Positions 27,229 to 36,698 of a DNA stretch of 64,000 nt are shown piece after piece; positions within the stretch are counted from its first letter, which is position 1; each line of letters opens with the position of its first letter. Location: positions 1 through 64,000 of the forward strand of contig JBOIDR010000002.1 of NCBI GenBank assembly GCA_050740695.1, given 5' to 3'. The notes under the pieces were generated by a model. It had not been told where the DNA came from, searched no databases, and saw nothing but the letters and a program-made list of their open reading frames with translations. The stretch is from JACCXJ01 sp050740695. Its GTDB lineage: Bacteria > Pseudomonadota > Gammaproteobacteria > JACCXJ01. Made by a program: the position numbers and the translations under genes.

Positions 27229-27930
27229 TCAGCGGCTGCCAGTGCCTAGGTCGTCGGAATGCCCGGCCTTCAGGCGAGACCACTGGGCGGTGGGGCGTCC
27301 ATCGGTACGGTAATGCTGCTTGCCTTTCCACCTTTGCGGCCAGCCGGTCGGCGAGTCCTCCCATGTCTCCTGCCGCCCGTAGACCGTCAGGTCGAGCAAA
27401 GCGTAGCTGTTGTCCATCGCCTCAACGCCGCGCGTCGTCGTCCAGTAAGTCTCGAAGACACTGGATCCTTGTCGCAGGTAGCAAACGATGTGCATCATGC
27501 CCACCCGGCGTCCAACCAAGAGAGTGTCGAGCGAGTCCTGGGCCGAGTACCAAGGCATCTCCCAGCCCATGAAATCGCGGTACCGGACGCTCTCTTCGTA
27601 AGGGCCCTGGCAGAATGTGGCGTAAGTGACGTCACGGGAATGCAGGTAGGACAGCTCGCGGACCTGCGACGTATAGAAGGTGCAACCCTCACACTGCTCT
27701 GCTGCCGGGTGGCCCGTGTGCCACATGAAGTAGTAGGCGATTAGCAGCCGGCGCCCCTCAAACGCCTCCAACAGCGTCACCACGCCACGCTCGCCGATAA
27801 GTGGTGTCGCACTATTCATTTCGACCATGGGCAGCCGCCGGCGGGCGGCTGCAATCGCGTCGCCTTCTCGTGTGTGAGCTTTCTCTCGAACCCGCAGTGC
27901 GTCCAGCTCGGCCTGGAAAGTGCCCCGATC
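27229..27930 (-). CDS. DUF899 thioredoxin-like protein, 5'-truncated and fused to IS91 sequence
   Basis: About 233 residues of a DUF899 protein: starts DRGTFQAELDALRVREK, has YYFMWHTGH, the Cys pair in EQCEGCTFYT, and a natural-looking end SDDLGTGSR. Only the first few residues of the family are missing. They are replaced, in frame, by the transposase C-terminal segment (...IIAAIVDPTVI-DRGTFQ...), so a chimeric frame extends upstream to 28242. Whether it is expressed is unknown; internal ATGs (for example MVEMNS) would give a shorter protein. DUF899 is a thioredoxin-fold family of unknown function. Confidence 0.7.
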   Translation of the reverse strand, partial: DRGTFQAELDALRVREKAHTREGDAIAAARRRLPMVEMNSATPLIGERGVVTLLEAFEGRRLLIAYYFMWHTGHPAAEQCEGCTFYTSQVRELSYLHSRDVTYATFCQGPYEESVRYRDFMGWEMPWYSAQDSLDTLLVGRRVGMMHIVCYLRQGSSVFETYWTTTRGVEAMDNSYALLDLTVYGRQETWEDSPTGWPQRWKGKQHYRTDGRPTAQWSRLKAGHSDDLGTGSR

Positions 27931-28087
27931 AATCACGGTGGGATCTACGATGGCGGCGATGATCGTCAAGGGGCCACCGCACTGGGGGCAGTGCTCGATG
28001 TCGATCTCGAACACTCGTTTGAGCAGCCGGGCCCAGCTTATGGGGGCAGGCGCCGCGGGAGGGCGCACCTCAGCATAGTCCGCTGAG

Positions 28088-28769
28088 TTGGGCCTGGGCC
28101 TGGCCGCCGTCGTTGGGATGACGGCCACGCACGCGGGAGCGTCGGGTGCAGCCACTCCGGACGATGGCCACCGACAGTTCTCCAAGGCCGAAACCCTGCT
28201 GTGGCAGACCGACCACCTGGCCAATGTGCGCCGCCCGAGCACGCTCCGCTATCGCTATACCAAGACCGGGACGGCGGAGGAGCAGCATACCGACGTCATC
28301 GATCTGGAGGTGCTGCGCGTCCACGCCGACGGCCAGAAGGGCGTCCAGGTCCACTAATTCACCGGCAAGCAGGAGCGGCCCGTCCCCGAGCAGGACCTGG
28401 TCACCGGCAACCCGGTCCTCGCGGTGTACCTGCAGGGCGCTGTCTACGCGATGAACCGCCGCCCCGAAGGGGGTTGGCGCTACTTCCACCGGGCCATCAA
28501 GACGGCGCTCGCGGCGACCAATACGGTAGAGTCCATCGGCCTCGATTTTCGTGACCGGAAGGTCCCGGCGAGCCGGGTCACCATCACCCCCTATCTCGGC
28601 GATGCCAAGCGCCTACCGCTCAAGGCCTATGCCCAGACGACCTATGCCTTCACCTTCGCCGATGGCGGTCCCGGGCCAGCTCTATGAGATCCGATCGCTC
28701 GTGCCCCAGCCCGATGGGGCGCCCCTCATCGAAGAGGCCCTGACCTTCGTCGAGTCCAAGGATCGGTAA
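28088..28769 (+). pseudogene. Broken gene for an exported protein
   Basis: A single coding region is disrupted twice: an in-frame TAA at 28355-28357 (after KGVQVH, resuming FTGKQERPV) and a frameshift near 28665, after which the other frame continues AVPGQLYEIRSLV to a stop at 28769. The N-terminus (LGLAAVVGMTATHAGASGA) looks like a signal peptide, and its first codons overlap the IS91 junction. About 225 residues originally. Family not recognised. Confidence 0.65.
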
Positions 28770-28842
28770 AGGTACCCCCCCCGACCATGGCCCGAGAGAC
28801 CATCCCAGCCGCATGGCTGTTGTTGCCCCTGCGGCTCGCGCG

Positions 28843-30789
28843 TTACCGGCTAAACAGCACAAAGCCATTGGCCGGAATCGTGATCTCCGCAGAGGCAGGC
28901 ATGTTATCCCAGGCAACGCCCTCGGCCCAAATGCTGCCACCGTTGCCGGCCACCGACGGGTTTGGCAACTGATCATAATAATCGCTATTAAAGATCTCAC
29001 GCCAGGGGCCGCCGCCCGGAAAGCCGACGCGATGCCCGTAGCGGTTAAACTCCTGGAGATTGCCCACCAGGAGCACGTCGTGTCCAGCTCCCTCGATCCA
29101 GCGATGCACAACGATCACTCGGTCGAGGCTCTCGGCGCGGGACACGCGTAGCGATTCACCACGCAGGCCAGAAAACGAGCGGCGCAGCCAGATCAGGTCG
29201 CTCAGAAAGTGCAGATAATCCTGCCGCACCTTGTCAGTCGCGAGTGCCTCCCACTCGATGAGCAGGTCTGGACGGAACCCGACGGCGTCGCTCCACTGTT
29301 TGTCTTCGAGGAATTCCTGGCCCATGAAGAGCATGGGCATGCCACATGACACCAGCAGCAGCCCGGCGGCAAAGCGGGCACGGCTTCTGGCGTACCAGGA
29401 GCGCGGGGCTGATCCGTCCGCTAGGCGGGCCAGACGCGGGCCATTGCCATCGTAGACAATGTCGTGATTCTCCAGGCAGTTCACCACCTTCCACGCCGCT
29501 GAGAACCCAGGAGGCGTATCCAGGCCGGACGCCAGGGCCGACATATCGATATAGGAGTTCTGTCCGCCGCTGGCCTGCCCAATGGTCTGGCGCACAGCAT
29601 CACGCAACCTGTCGCCCCAGGCGGCGTCAAAGCCCAGGCCTTGCGGCATCACACGCACCGCCGCGGCCCGATCACTGGCCCAGTACTCGGCGATCTGGAT
29701 CGCCTGCGGTTTGCGAAAGCGCACCGTGCCGGTGAGGTCCTGGCAAAACCGACCACCACCATGCGTGTCGATCACGGTCACCTCGTCGTAACGAATGCCG
29801 TCGATGTGGTACTCATCGAGCGAGAACGTCGCGTTGTCGATGAGGAACTGCCGCACATCCTGGTTCCAATAGGCAAAGATGAGTCCGCCCACCCAGCCTT
29901 GATCGGTGAAGTACAGACTGCGGTTTTCATCGCCAGAAGGCTGGCGGTCGAAAAATCGCAGGGAGCGGGCGTCCCAGCCACCGCCGGCATGGTTGTATAC
30001 AAGGTCGAACAACACGGCGATGCCATATACGTGCAGGATATCGATCACACACTTGAGCTGATTGGGACCGGGTTCGAGCTGGCTCGCCGTGATCGGCGCG
30101 TGGCCCTGCGCCGCGAGCAGGGTATTGGCCTGCGCCAGGTAGCGTTGCAGCTCCTGCGGCTGCTCGACCTGATAGTCCATCTCGGGCGAGAAAAGGTCCA
30201 GGCCGTTGTAGCCACGGCTCGTTTCAGTCGGGAACTCTTGGATGGGCAGCAACTGGATCGCATTGATACCCAGAGTACGGAAGTACTCGACGCGGTCGAG
30301 GATATCGAGGAACTTGGCGATGGCGCGCCGCTTATCCCGGCCCGCGGCATCAACGCCGTAAAAGACCCCCACGTGCAACTGATACATGATGAGGTCGTTG
30401 AAGGCCGGCGTCCGGAAGCCCGCGTCGTGCCAAGGATACGTGGTTGGAGAGCGCACCAGGCAGTCCGAATCGGGAAATCCCGGCGTCAGTTCGCGGGCGC
30501 GCGGATCACGTTTGAGGCCGGTACTGCCGGTCCCCACGATCCAGAACAGATAGGGTGTGCCTTCGGTTGCACCCGGAACAAAGCCGCCCCACGTCCCATC
30601 GCCCAGGGTAAACAGCGCATCGTCGGCAGCGGGCACAAAGCCAGGTTGGCGCGCCGCGGTCAGCGCTGAACCCGTGAGCACAAACACCTGCTGTGCCTGT
30701 GGCGCCCAGGTCCGAAAGGCCACGCCGTCGGGGAGCAGCGTCGCTCCCAGCGGCGTATTGCGATCGATGTGCGTGCGTATCGTTGGCAT
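28843..30789 (-). CDS. GH13 alpha-glucan enzyme, 1,4-alpha-glucan branching enzyme-like
   Basis: 648 aa. An N-terminal CBM48-type beta domain (GVAFRTWAPQAQQVFV) is followed by a GH13 (beta/alpha)8 barrel with conserved regions: DLVYNHAG (I), DGIRYDEV (II, nucleophile Asp), IAEYW (III, acid Glu) and CLENHD (IV). The C-terminal beta domain ends PANGFVLFSR. The pattern fits branching enzyme or maltooligosyltrehalose trehalohydrolase relatives; substrate specificity cannot be fixed here. It lies inside the rearranged block, flanked by broken genes, with no glycogen genes nearby. Confidence 0.85.
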   Translation of the reverse strand: MPTIRTHIDRNTPLGATLLPDGVAFRTWAPQAQQVFVLTGSALTAARQPGFVPAADDALFTLGDGTWGGFVPGATEGTPYLFWIVGTGSTGLKRDPRARELTPGFPDSDCLVRSPTTYPWHDAGFRTPAFNDLIMYQLHVGVFYGVDAAGRDKRRAIAKFLDILDRVEYFRTLGINAIQLLPIQEFPTETSRGYNGLDLFSPEMDYQVEQPQELQRYLAQANTLLAAQGHAPITASQLEPGPNQLKCVIDILHVYGIAVLFDLVYNHAGGGWDARSLRFFDRQPSGDENRSLYFTDQGWVGGLIFAYWNQDVRQFLIDNATFSLDEYHIDGIRYDEVTVIDTHGGGRFCQDLTGTVRFRKPQAIQIAEYWASDRAAAVRVMPQGLGFDAAWGDRLRDAVRQTIGQASGGQNSYIDMSALASGLDTPPGFSAAWKVVNCLENHDIVYDGNGPRLARLADGSAPRSWYARSRARFAAGLLLVSCGMPMLFMGQEFLEDKQWSDAVGFRPDLLIEWEALATDKVRQDYLHFLSDLIWLRRSFSGLRGESLRVSRAESLDRVIVVHRWIEGAGHDVLLVGNLQEFNRYGHRVGFPGGGPWREIFNSDYYDQLPNPSVAGNGGSIWAEGVAWDNMPASAEITIPANGFVLFSR

Positions 30790-30808
30790 CGTTCGTTGCT
30801 CCTGGGTC

Positions 30809-30960
30809 TCAGTCGTAGCCGCCGAACATGAACAGCGTCATCTCCATGTCGGTCGGATTGATCAAGCCATGCAGGTTCCCGCCTTTGAGCATCGCCAGGT
30901 GCCCGGACGTCATGGGTGGGACAGGGTGAAGGCCTGAACCTTCCACAAAGAAGAGCCGCG
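30809..30960 (-). pseudogene. 3' fragment of an unknown gene
   Basis: About 50 codons open from a stop near 30963 to the TGA at 30809: LFFVEGSGLHPVPPM then TSGHLAMLKGGNLHGLINP and LFMFGGYD. No start. It directly precedes the GH13 gene on the same strand, so it was probably the previous gene of that operon, now cut off at its 5' side. Family not recognised. Confidence 0.45.
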
Positions 30961-31029
30961 CTTATCTCAGCATGGGGCGTTGCCGGTGACCACTGGAAGT
31001 CCGTGTTGGCGGTAGGTTGTCGGAACCAG

Positions 31030-31140
31030 CTTTGAAGCGGAAAGATTCATCTTGCTGCTTTAAACCTCGAAGGAAACGCCCCGTGCGGACCCGCATGCGG
31101 GGTGTTGTGGGGGCTGGGGGTTAAACACGGCCCGAACTAC
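31030..31140. other. Structured G/C-rich segment, possible group II intron debris
   Basis: Contains a bulged hairpin CCCCGTGCG-GACC-CGCATGCGGGG (about 31078-31102) followed by GTTGTGGGGGCTGGGGGTTAAAC. This resembles the stretch often found downstream of intron-encoded reverse transcriptases, but no catalytic domain V could be recognised. Confidence 0.3.
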
Positions 31141-31154
31141 CCCATTAGCCATTT

Positions 31155-31898
31155 TCACGACAAGAAATGGTGCACGACTAAGAGTAATAATCCACTGCAG
31201 TAGAAAATGATATTTAGACCATACAACTCGATACTGTCGGCAAGCTGCGAAAACCCACCCACTCCACAGCTCACGGGGATTTCTCGGACATGCTTAGTTT
31301 TTGAATAGAAAAATGTGTCTGATTCGCGAAGTGTTAATTCTACGAGAGCTATGGACCACTTACTACCAATAAGCCAGTTCCAGACGAGAAGATATATTGA
31401 AATAAGGCAGTAGGAGATAAAAGAACCAATCGGCTTGATAGAAAAAGGGACGCACGCAACTACCAGAGTTGCACCAAATAGGTAATAGAGCCATGTAGTC
31501 GGATCTTTCGCGCTCATCAAATAAATCAGCGATCCTTCGCTAATCGGATGACGCCTCATTAGTCCGCGAAACAGCAAGGGCCCGGCCAGCGTAAGCTCGT
31601 CAAACAATGACCTGCATTCTTGTAAGGATTGCTTTTCCCTAAAAGCGAAAAGGGAATTAACAAAATGCTCGGCGCAGAACTTGTGCGCAATAGTCATGAT
31701 CAGAACTGCTATCCAAGCTTGCGCCGTTGAAAGCTCTACGTCGCCTACTTTGAACGTGGACTTTCCAGTCAGTTTCAACGCCACGATTGTCAGGGTTAGG
31801 GTTGCAAAAAAGATAAGCACCTTGCCAAGAAGTTCTGCATTACTTGAAGCCGCTGCCTTCAGAACGTCGTCCTTCTTATCGATTTTTTTCTGCGGCAT
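31155..31898 (-). CDS. Low-GC membrane protein of unknown function
   Basis: 247 aa. Hydrophobic segments at about 24-43, 58-75, 135-150, 153-180 and the C-terminal 228-246; the N-terminus is Lys-rich and cytoplasmic-looking. GC content and codon use differ sharply from the flanking genes, implying recent acquisition. No conserved motif recognised and no partner gene on the same strand. The position among IS debris suggests cargo, perhaps a defence or immunity-type membrane protein, but nothing in the sequence proves this. Confidence 0.6.
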   Translation of the reverse strand: MPQKKIDKKDDVLKAAASSNAELLGKVLIFFATLTLTIVALKLTGKSTFKVGDVELSTAQAWIAVLIMTIAHKFCAEHFVNSLFAFREKQSLQECRSLFDELTLAGPLLFRGLMRRHPISEGSLIYLMSAKDPTTWLYYLFGATLVVACVPFSIKPIGSFISYCLISIYLLVWNWLIGSKWSIALVELTLRESDTFFYSKTKHVREIPVSCGVGGFSQLADSIELYGLNIIFYCSGLLLLVVHHFLS

Positions 31899-32011
31899 AT
31901 GGTCACTTGGACTGGTCAGTGGAAATAGATCTGGGAGTTGGTCTTATCGGGCAGTATGGTCCTGAAGCGGAAAAGAGTCAAGGAGCCGGATGGACGCAAG
32001 GCCGTCTGCGG

Positions 32012-32412
32012 CTACTTCTCGCGACGTCGCCGGAGCGGAGAAACGGAACGGTTCATCGTGTACCTCATAAAAGCCGGGCTCCTGCCCGTTCGGTTCAGGC
32101 CGCCCATCGGAAGAACGGAGGCCGGTAGCCCGAGGGAGAGGCGGAAGCGTTTGACAGGGCGCAGCCTTCCTTGAGCGCAGTGCGGGCAGCGTTTGGGGTG
32201 GGTTCCGAGGATCCGAACGAGGAACGCTTCGACGGTTTCCGGTTCGCGCGGTGCGGGAATGGAGACATCGAGGGCGAGCCGACAGGAGTGTCGGATCCGC
32301 ATGAAGCCCTTGGGGAGCAAGTGGAGCAGAAATCGACGGATAAACTCCTCGACCGGGAGGCGCATCACCTTCCCTTTTTTGCGATGAGCGTAGTCCCGCC
32401 AACGGAAACGGA
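32012..32412 (-). mobile_element. IS91-family transposase C-terminal fragment
   Basis: Reads FRWRDYAHRKKGKVMRLP then EEFIRRFLLHLLPKGFMRIRH, the signature of the late part of IS91/IS1294-type transposases, followed by CPHCAQGRLRPVKRF and a stop. Its 5' part is cut at 32412 by the terminal segment of another IS91-type element. The catalytic domain is missing. Confidence 0.75.
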
Positions 32413-32798
32413 GCGAATAGGGATTTTAAACGTCCTTTTTATAAGAAGCAGAGTACTGCTCGGCTTCGTGAGCTGTCAAGCATACGGGTCCGCGGCCTCG
32501 GATCGGGCCCTTCCTTCGGCCCGAGGCGCTATGTTTCGGGACGTTTTGGGGTCTCGGGCGAGCGAGGGCCAAGAGGAGCTCAGGGGCTGAGCCGGATGAG
32601 AGGGGGGTCGGTGGGGGATCAGGCCTGTTGGAATCGATCGAAGGCCCTGGCCGCTGCTCGGGCGGACATGCCAAGATGCTTGAGGATCTTGGCAATCACG
32701 GTGGGATCTACGATGGCGGCGATGATCGTCAAGGGGCCACCGCACTGGGGGCAGTGCTCGATGTCGATCTCGAACACTCGTTTGAGCAGCCGGGCCCA
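32413..32798 (-). mobile_element. IS91-type 3' end, copy 2 (uninterrupted)
   Basis: About 386 bases matching the two parts of 26837-28036. Encodes WARLLKRVFEIDIEHCPQCGG ... VDPTVIAKILKHLGMSARAA and a stop at 32619, then a 3' non-coding end. It shows what copy 1 looked like before the DUF899 insertion. 5' transposase sequence is missing; 32799-32917 joins to the SDR fragment through sequence of unclear origin. Confidence 0.72.
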
Positions 32799-32917
32799 GT
32801 GTCGCTCTTCCCAGAAGGCTGTCAGTATTGATAGTAGCATGCGGTTGCCGCCTGAGGCAATGGCACTGCACGTGGCCATTGGTGCAGTCAGACTTCCCGT
32901 GCTTAGCCCAGCCTGCA

Positions 32918-32976
32918 GGGGACTTGTAGAAACGCCGGCGGCCCTCGCGGTCGAGATAGAGCGATTGATCCGGGGC
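32918..32976 (-). pseudogene. 58-bp fragment of the SDR gene
   Basis: Matches 24128-24187 inside the intact SDR gene with two or three differences, then passes directly into the truncated aminotransferase copy at a GGCC(G) microhomology. This marks a deletion of about 750 bp relative to the intact arrangement. Confidence 0.75.
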
Positions 32977-34063
32977 CGGGTATCGCCCGCTGGGGTATCA
33001 AAACCGACCAGCGTCCGGAACAGATAGCCCGTGACCGAGACAAAATCGAGCCCGAGCCTCCCGATGAGCCGTTGCAGGCCCTCCAGGAGCGACTGGCCGC
33101 GCAGGGCGATGCGCTCGATGACCCCGTGATCGCGAAGGTGCCGGATGCAGGCGATCGAGGCGGCGAGCGACAGGGTCTCGCCCCCGAAGGTGGTAAAAAA
33201 AACACGTCCTTTTCGAGGAGCGACATCACGTCCCGTCGCCCGGTCACGGCCGAGATCGGCATGCCGTTGGCCATGGCCTTGGAGAACAGCGACAGGTCCG
33301 AGCGTACCCCCAGGAACGCCTGGGCCCCGCCGAGGGCAGAGCGGAAACCGGTCCACATCTCGTCGAAGATGAGAAGCGCGCCGTCGCGATCGCAGAGCCG
33401 CCGCAGCTCCGCGAGAAAACCGTTCTGCTCGCGCTCGAAGGTGAAGGGCTCCAGGATCACGCAGGCGGTGTCTGTATCGAGCGCCGAGAGCACCGAATCG
33501 ATGTCGTTGTAGCGGAAGGTGGCGGTCAGCTCGGCGGTCGCGGCCGGGATGCCGGCGGCCCGATCGGTCACGGCGATGTACCAGTCGTGCCAGCCATGAT
33601 AACCGCAGCACAGCACCCGCTCGCGCCCGGTGTAGGCGCGCGCCAGTCGCACCGCGGCGCTCGTCGCGTCGCAGCCGGTCTTCGAAAAACGCACGGATTC
33701 GGCATGGGGAACGACCTCGCGCAAGAGCTCCGCGAGCTCGACCTCCAGGGGGTGCATGAGCGAGAAGGTGATCGCGTCTTCGAGCTGGCGGCGGATGGCC
33801 TCGTCCACCACCGGGTGGCAATAGCCCAGGATGATGGGACCGATGCCCATGTTGAAATCGAGGAACTCGTTGCCATCCACGTCCCACACCCGCGCGCCGC
33901 TACCGCGCGCGAGGTACTTGGGCGCCACGCCCCGGGAGAACTGCGTGGGTCCCTTGGCGAGCGTCTGGGTGCCCGCCGGGACGAGTCCTTGCGCCCGCGC
34001 CCAGAGAGCGTCCGAGCGCTCGATGCAGGGCAGTTGGGGGTTGGATTGGACTCGGTTCGGCAT
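32976..34063 (-). pseudogene. Aminotransferase second copy, frameshifted and 3'-truncated
   Basis: Near-identical to 24936-26024. One base is missing in an A run at about 33195 (AAAAAAAA versus GAAGAAAAA in the intact copy), which shifts the frame after LLEKDVFF. The last about 90 codons are replaced by the SDR fragment. The PLP region (LFSKAMANGMP) lies before the shift, but the C-terminal domain is lost, so it should be inactive. Confidence 0.9.
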
Positions 34064-34072
34064 GCGCTCTCC

Positions 34073-34981
34073 TCAGAGACGTTCGAGCCGGGCCAGGACC
34101 TTGCGCGCCAAGGCCTCCGGCGTGTAGCCCTCGTGCGCCAGGAGCGCCGGGTAGAGCGCCGGTTTGAACCAGCGGTCGGGGAGCGACAGGCACAGTGTTT
34201 CGGCCGTGACCCCGGCCTCGAGGAGGGTCTCGGCCAGGATGGAGTACAGGCCGCCGGTCTTGAAGTGGTCCTCGACGACCACCAGAAGCCGGCAGCAATG
34301 GGCCAGGCCGACGAGGAGATCCCGGTCCACCGGCTTCAAGGTGCGGAGGTTCACGAGCCCGACCGACAGGCCGTTTTTTCGCAAGCGCTCGGCCGCCTGG
34401 TGACACTCCGAGAACAGCACCCCATAGGCCAAGAACGTCGCGTCCCGGCCCTCGGCCAGCACCTCGGCACGGCCGGGGGCGAAGTCGGGGGTGTGGGTGA
34501 CCACCGGGCCCTGGGCGTTATAGCGGATGTAATACGGTGCGGGATCGAGGAGCACCGTATCGAGCCCGATCAGCAAATCGTCGAGGTCCGCGGGACAGAA
34601 GACCTTCATGTTGGGGATGCCGCGCATGAGCGCCACGTCTTCGATGGCTTGATGGGTCGGGCCGTTGGCCTCCGAGACGAAGCCCGGGAAGCTCCCCACA
34701 AGCTTGACGGGCAGGCACGGGATACCGACATCGGTGCGGATGAACTCGAAGGCCCGGAGCGTCAGGAAGGCCGCGAGCGCGTGGATGACCGGGATGCGGC
34801 CGCGCAGCGCCAGTCCCGCCGCCATTCCGACCATGGTTTGCTCGGCGATCCCGACATCGATGAAGCGCGCTCCCAGCCGCTCGGGCAGTGTCCGGATCGC
34901 GGCCCGGTTCTCGGCCGTCATGGCGATGAGCCGCTCGTCCTGTTTGGCGAGACGGTAAAGGGCGTCTTCGTAACTTGTCAA
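34073..34981 (-). CDS. Transketolase, C-terminal subunit (pyrimidine-binding and C domains)
   Basis: 302 aa. Pyrimidine-binding domain with the catalytic Glu in DVGIAEQTMVGMAAGLA, followed by the transketolase C-terminal domain. Works with a separate N-terminal subunit, encoded at 35841-36698. In related operons the two halves are adjacent; here an 860-bp low-GC insert lies between them. The aminotransferase copy follows 9 bases downstream. Inferred role: two-carbon transfer to build a long-chain sugar for the neuB pathway. Confidence 0.88.
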   Translation of the reverse strand: MTSYEDALYRLAKQDERLIAMTAENRAAIRTLPERLGARFIDVGIAEQTMVGMAAGLALRGRIPVIHALAAFLTLRAFEFIRTDVGIPCLPVKLVGSFPGFVSEANGPTHQAIEDVALMRGIPNMKVFCPADLDDLLIGLDTVLLDPAPYYIRYNAQGPVVTHTPDFAPGRAEVLAEGRDATFLAYGVLFSECHQAAERLRKNGLSVGLVNLRTLKPVDRDLLVGLAHCCRLLVVVEDHFKTGGLYSILAETLLEAGVTAETLCLSLPDRWFKPALYPALLAHEGYTPEALARKVLARLERL

Positions 34982-35067
34982 CTACCGTTTCCCTTTGGGC
35001 TATTGGAGTCTGCTCGGGCTTACCCGCAGCCGAGCAACTTGGGCCGCAGGCTTTCGTTGACCCGTAT

Positions 35068-35766
35068 CTATTTAGCTTTCGCTTCTACTATATGATCGAA
35101 TGCTGTTTTGTAGATTATTATTCTACCAAACACGTCGGAGCTTAACCCGAAGTCTTCGACACGTATCTCCTGGTCCTGCGCCGGATCCCAGAAATCGACG
35201 ACTATGAGCAGCCAATAAGCATCACAATTAGTATACTCTTTAACCTTGTTCTCTTTAGTCCTTATGATATCCGACAGCCTTTGAATGGACATCATAGGTA
35301 CAGTGTAGACATTATAAGCCCTCCACTTGGGATCGCTATACAGTTTTGTATTCACATATAGGTAGTCCAGTTCAGGGAGGTCCTTGTATACGTGTCTGAA
35401 TACCGTACCTGCATCCAACGCCTCAACCCGTTTTGCCAATTCAACGAGTTTCTTCACAAACTTATTCGTTTGTCCGATCGGCTTTTCCAAATTGAACCCA
35501 ACAGATATCTCGATCGGCTTTCCCCCTTGATCCACGAACTGTCGTTGCGCTTCTTGCAGAACGTCTTGTCGAATTTTGTCTTGCTTCTGCTCGTTGTCCG
35601 CGATCGCTCCATCCTGCAAAAAGAACCGGGTTACTTCTATGCCGATTTTTCTTTGCCCTTCGATTATCACATCCGGCTTGTCGCCATGCTTGACCTCTCC
35701 CTCCGGAAGGGCATACGCTCCGCGGAATCGTTCGAAGTAGTATCGTTCAATTTCTTGATTGGACAT
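35068..35766 (-). CDS. Low-GC protein, possible PD-(D/E)XK nuclease fold
   Basis: 232 aa from the ATG at 35766 with AGGATTGAGG upstream. Near residue 30 it reads KPDVIIEGQRKIGIEVTRF, consistent with a D-x(n)-(E)xT/K nuclease-like core (Asp in PDV, Glu in GIEVT), as in many restriction-like and defence nucleases. The rest is unrecognised. GC is far below that of its neighbours, and it sits exactly between two genes normally adjacent, so it is almost certainly inserted cargo. Function is unproven. Confidence 0.6.
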   Translation of the reverse strand: MSNQEIERYYFERFRGAYALPEGEVKHGDKPDVIIEGQRKIGIEVTRFFLQDGAIADNEQKQDKIRQDVLQEAQRQFVDQGGKPIEISVGFNLEKPIGQTNKFVKKLVELAKRVEALDAGTVFRHVYKDLPELDYLYVNTKLYSDPKWRAYNVYTVPMMSIQRLSDIIRTKENKVKEYTNCDAYWLLIVVDFWDPAQDQEIRVEDFGLSSDVFGRIIIYKTAFDHIVEAKAK

Positions 35767-35840
35767 TGACCTCAATCCTGTCGAGCTAAAGCGAACTTGA
35801 TGTTCGACGGACCCGTGGACTCATTCCTGAAAATAGCACG

Positions 35841-36698
35841 CTACCGCGCGACGATGGTCTCGCTCGCGAGCACGGCCTCACGGGTCCCCTCCAGTTCCTC
35901 CAAAAGCATCTCGACCTCCCCGGAGGTGAAGTTGCAGAACCAACGGTCGGCGCGGGCCGTCAGGCTCGGCAGGCCCTGGCCGCGCACGGTGTCCGCGATG
36001 ACGGCGCTTGGCCGGCCCAGGGCGATCGGGATGCGCGCCAGGCCGCGTTCGATAGAATCGAAGTCATGACCGTCGATGCGCAAGGCCGCCCAGCCGAAGG
36101 CATGGAACTTCTCTTCGAGGGGTTCGAGCGGGATTAGGTCCTCGGTCGCGACGTTGGCCTGAAAGCCGTTGCGGTCTACGATGCAAACGAGGTGGTCCAT
36201 CCCCTTGGCGGCCGCGACCAGGGCCGCCTCCCACACCGATCCCTCGTTCAGCTCCCCGTCGCCGAGGACCACCACCACGCGGTTCGGGCCGCCGCAAAGC
36301 CTCACGTCGAGCGCGATGCCGAGGCCCACCGAAAGCAGGTGGCCGAGCGAGCCGGAATGGAACTCTACGCCCGGAATATTACGGTTCGGATGCCAGTAGA
36401 TGTCGTCGCCGGGCGCGAGGTGTCGTGCGAGGCGTGCGGGATCGAGGACCCCAAGCTCGGCTAATAGCCCGTACAACGCGGGGACATCGTGTCCCTTGGA
36501 GAGCAAGAGGTAATCACGCTCGGGGTCCTCTAGCCGCGCCGCATCGAATCTGAGCCAGCGGGCATAGAGATACGTCAAGAGATCCACGCACGACAGCGAG
36601 GCCCCGATGAAACAACCCCCGCGGGTCGCCATGCGGACGATATGGCCGCGCACGCGATGGGCGAGCGCTTGGAGATCTTTTTCGTCCTCTGGAGTCAT
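35841..36698 (-). CDS. Transketolase, N-terminal (TPP-binding) subunit
   Basis: 285 aa. Thiamine-diphosphate motif GDGELNEGSVWEAALVA ending in VDRNGFQ, and substrate-side His residues in SKGHDVPALYG and EFHSGSLGH. Pairs with the C-terminal subunit at 34073-34981. Its ATG overlaps the stop of the upstream nucleotidyltransferase gene (ATGA), showing translational coupling and membership of the sugar operon. Confidence 0.9.
   Translation of the reverse strand: MTPEDEKDLQALAHRVRGHIVRMATRGGCFIGASLSCVDLLTYLYARWLRFDAARLEDPERDYLLLSKGHDVPALYGLLAELGVLDPARLARHLAPGDDIYWHPNRNIPGVEFHSGSLGHLLSVGLGIALDVRLCGGPNRVVVVLGDGELNEGSVWEAALVAAAKGMDHLVCIVDRNGFQANVATEDLIPLEPLEEKFHAFGWAALRIDGHDFDSIERGLARIPIALGRPSAVIADTVRGQGLPSLTARADRWFCNFTSGEVEMLLEELEGTREAVLASETIVAR

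Larger units (their letters stand above)
26837..28085 (-). mobile_element. IS91-type 3' end, copy 1, interrupted by an 800-bp insert
   Basis: 26837-27130 and 27931-28036 together match 32413-32798 almost base for base. They encode the transposase C-terminus: WARLLKRVFEIDIEHCPQCGG (Zn-ribbon-like CPQCGG), then IIAAIVDPTVI, then AKILKHLGMSAR to a stop at 27044, plus 200 bases of 3' end. In this copy 27131-27930 is inserted between ...VDPTVI and AKILKHLG..., at GGC|AAT. The transposase N-terminal catalytic Tyr domain is absent. Confidence 0.7.

Noticed and set aside
32619..33887. 422-codon minus-strand frame joining aminotransferase and transposase sequence
   Set aside because: A chimera produced by the frameshift and deletion junctions; it has a shifted frame over most of its length and is not a genuine gene.
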